Below are positions 63,225-64,000 of a stretch of DNA of 64,000 nucleotides, piece by piece. The first letter of the stretch is position 1, and each line of letters starts with the position of its first letter. The notes below the pieces were generated by a model. The model worked only from the letters and a program-made list of their open reading frames with translations. It did no database searches and was not told the origin of the DNA. The position numbers and the translations under genes are program-made. This stretch comes from Paraglaciecola sp. MB-3u-78 (GTDB taxonomy: Bacteria; Pseudomonadota; Gammaproteobacteria; Enterobacterales; Alteromonadaceae), in NCBI RefSeq assembly GCF_002835935.1, contig NZ_PJCF01000009.1, forward strand, positions 103,571 through 167,570, read 5' to 3'.

Positions 63225-63635
63225 TCAGCTTATTTCGTAATTTTTTTGATCCTGCCCTTCCTGCACCTTCCAACATGCCGTTGCTGCATCTGGGTTTGGC
63301 TCATTGGAAATTTTAATAAACTCACCAGAAATCGAGAATACCTCAGCAATATCAGCTGAAGTGAAATACTTATAGCAAGCAATATCTCCCCATATAGGTA
63401 GTGATCCCCCTGTCATCGAATAGTGAGTAACGATTTTTTCAGCAATAGCCATGCGATGTCTCTCTTGATCGGCATTAATCACGAAAGGTAACAAACGTAA
63501 CCGTCGTTGGTTCTCGCATAGCCCCATAACAAAAAACGACTCGCGTTTATGCTCAAAAAACGTTTCGACAAATAAAAAGGGGCAAAACTCACTCTGTTTC
63601 TTCTTTGGAAAGGTAATAATGTTGTCGTTGCTCAT
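63225..63635 (-). CDS. Hypothetical protein
   Basis: A 136-residue protein I do not recognise. It starts MSNDNIITFPKKKQSEFCPF, has a beta-rich middle (FFVMGLCENQRRLRLLPFVI) and a C-terminal region with GSLPIWGDIACYKYFTSADI. No membrane segment. The frame is open and codon use looks normal; an overlapping frame on the other strand is a shadow. It lies next to a transposase end and may be part of the mobile region. Confidence 0.5.
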   Translation of the reverse strand: MSNDNIITFPKKKQSEFCPFLFVETFFEHKRESFFVMGLCENQRRLRLLPFVINADQERHRMAIAEKIVTHYSMTGGSLPIWGDIACYKYFTSADIAEVFSISGEFIKISNEPNPDAATACWKVQEGQDQKNYEIS

Positions 63636-63933
63636 GTGATGTCCTTAATAAACAGGGTCAAAATTAAACAAGACAAAGTGCCTTAAAGTTCTCATGCAAT
63701 AATGCAAGAGCACATCTTACTCATTATTTGAGTAAAACCACCTTACAAAATAATAATGCAGGTTGGTGAAGTCTGGCGACTTTCTCTTGATGAAATGTTA
63801 CAAAATTTACAATACATTCATTTCATATAGATGTCTAGACTTAGCCTTGTCCAATATGAAATGAGTCTTAACTAATTGCGTGTTTCCAAAATGAAATGCG
63901 TCTAAAGACTTAAATTCTGTTCATGATCATAAG
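63636..63933 (+). other. Probable left end of a mobile element
   Basis: From TGTCTAGAC (63832) toward the transposase start, related motifs repeat: ATTTCATATAGATGTCTAGA, AATATGAAATGAGTCTT and AAAATGAAATGCGTCTA. Short direct repeats with TGAAATGxGTCT are typical binding sites at the end of an element with a DDE integrase-type transposase. The boundary is inferred. Confidence 0.4.
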
Positions 63934-63945
63934 ATGAAAGCGATC

Positions 63946-64000
63946 ATGAATATAGAAAACCTCACCACTATTGAAGAGCTTGAACGCTTTATTCAAGGTA
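63946..64000 (+). CDS. Start of a DDE integrase-type transposase (cut by window end)
   Basis: The last 55 bases encode MNIENLTTIEELERFIQG and continue out of the window. I associate this N terminus with integrase-catalytic-domain (rve) transposases that begin with the same N-terminal motif, but only 18 residues are visible. An ATG four codons upstream (63934) is also in frame. Confidence 0.5.
   Translation, partial: MNIENLTTIEELERFIQG

Noticed and set aside
63134..63316. A 60-residue plus-strand frame near the right end
   Set aside because: It overlaps the 3' end of the 136-residue minus-strand gene and has no supporting feature.

Overview
The window looks like the chromosome of a marine gammaproteobacterium of the order Alteromonadales, in the Paraglaciecola/Glaciecola/Alteromonas group. 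This is inferred from gene content and order: a PhoP/PhoQ-type two-component pair, the folX-yfcH pair, ybbA-ybbP divergent from tesA, gltX set among tRNA genes, a DUF3450/TtpC/ExbBD/TonB operon, and moderate-to-low GC. No rRNA gene was seen, and no species-level call is possible from the sequence alone.

Bases 1-19450 are ordinary chromosome. In order they hold the PhoP/PhoQ-like pair, a LiaF-like protein, a LETM1-like protein, an AI-2E family exporter, folX-yfcH, ybbP-ybbA facing tesA, and a tandem pair of secreted amidohydrolases. One amidohydrolase has lost its metal-binding motif, and the other is cut off from its lipoprotein signal by a one-base shift. Then follow dusC with a DUF1289 gene, a DUF898 membrane protein coupled to an M48 protease, and a long acyl-CoA dehydrogenase. 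Bases 19450-29700 hold a broken SpoIIAA-like gene, an oleate hydratase gene split by a complete IS66 element with a perfect 8-bp target duplication, an intact SpoIIAA-like gene with no standard start codon, katG, an unknown two-helix membrane protein and a LysE-type exporter.

Bases 29700-35000 are a tRNA neighbourhood. A group II intron (class C-like) sits exactly behind the terminator of a tRNA-Ala/tRNA-Glu/tRNA-Glu operon. gltX follows, then a promoter with a decayed tRNA-Val and two intact tRNA-Val genes. Bases 35350-41050 hold a small HTH protein, a six-gene TonB energy-transduction operon and an overlooked 54-codon gene. Bases 41131-51622 couple pyruvate phosphate dikinase to a V/A-type ATPase operon in the order B-D-I-K-E-small ORF-C-like-A, a circular permutation of the order known in Chlamydiae and Bacteroidetes.

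Bases 51620-64000 are an accessory island. It contains gene relics, two nearly identical 460-bp elements and a third remnant derived from a REP-associated (RAYT) transposase with its catalytic part deleted in frame, three headless Rhs C-terminal toxin/immunity cassettes, an MqsR/MqsA-like toxin-antitoxin candidate, a three-gene tyrosine-recombinase module, a lone GC-rich moaA, a RES/Xre toxin-antitoxin pair and the start of a further transposase. Inverted terminal sequences of the RAYT-derived elements recur singly and in stacks around the foreign genes. This suggests that the elements, or recombination between them, built the island. The Rhs cassettes with the RAYT-derived elements, and the permuted ATPase operon, are the parts most worth following up.
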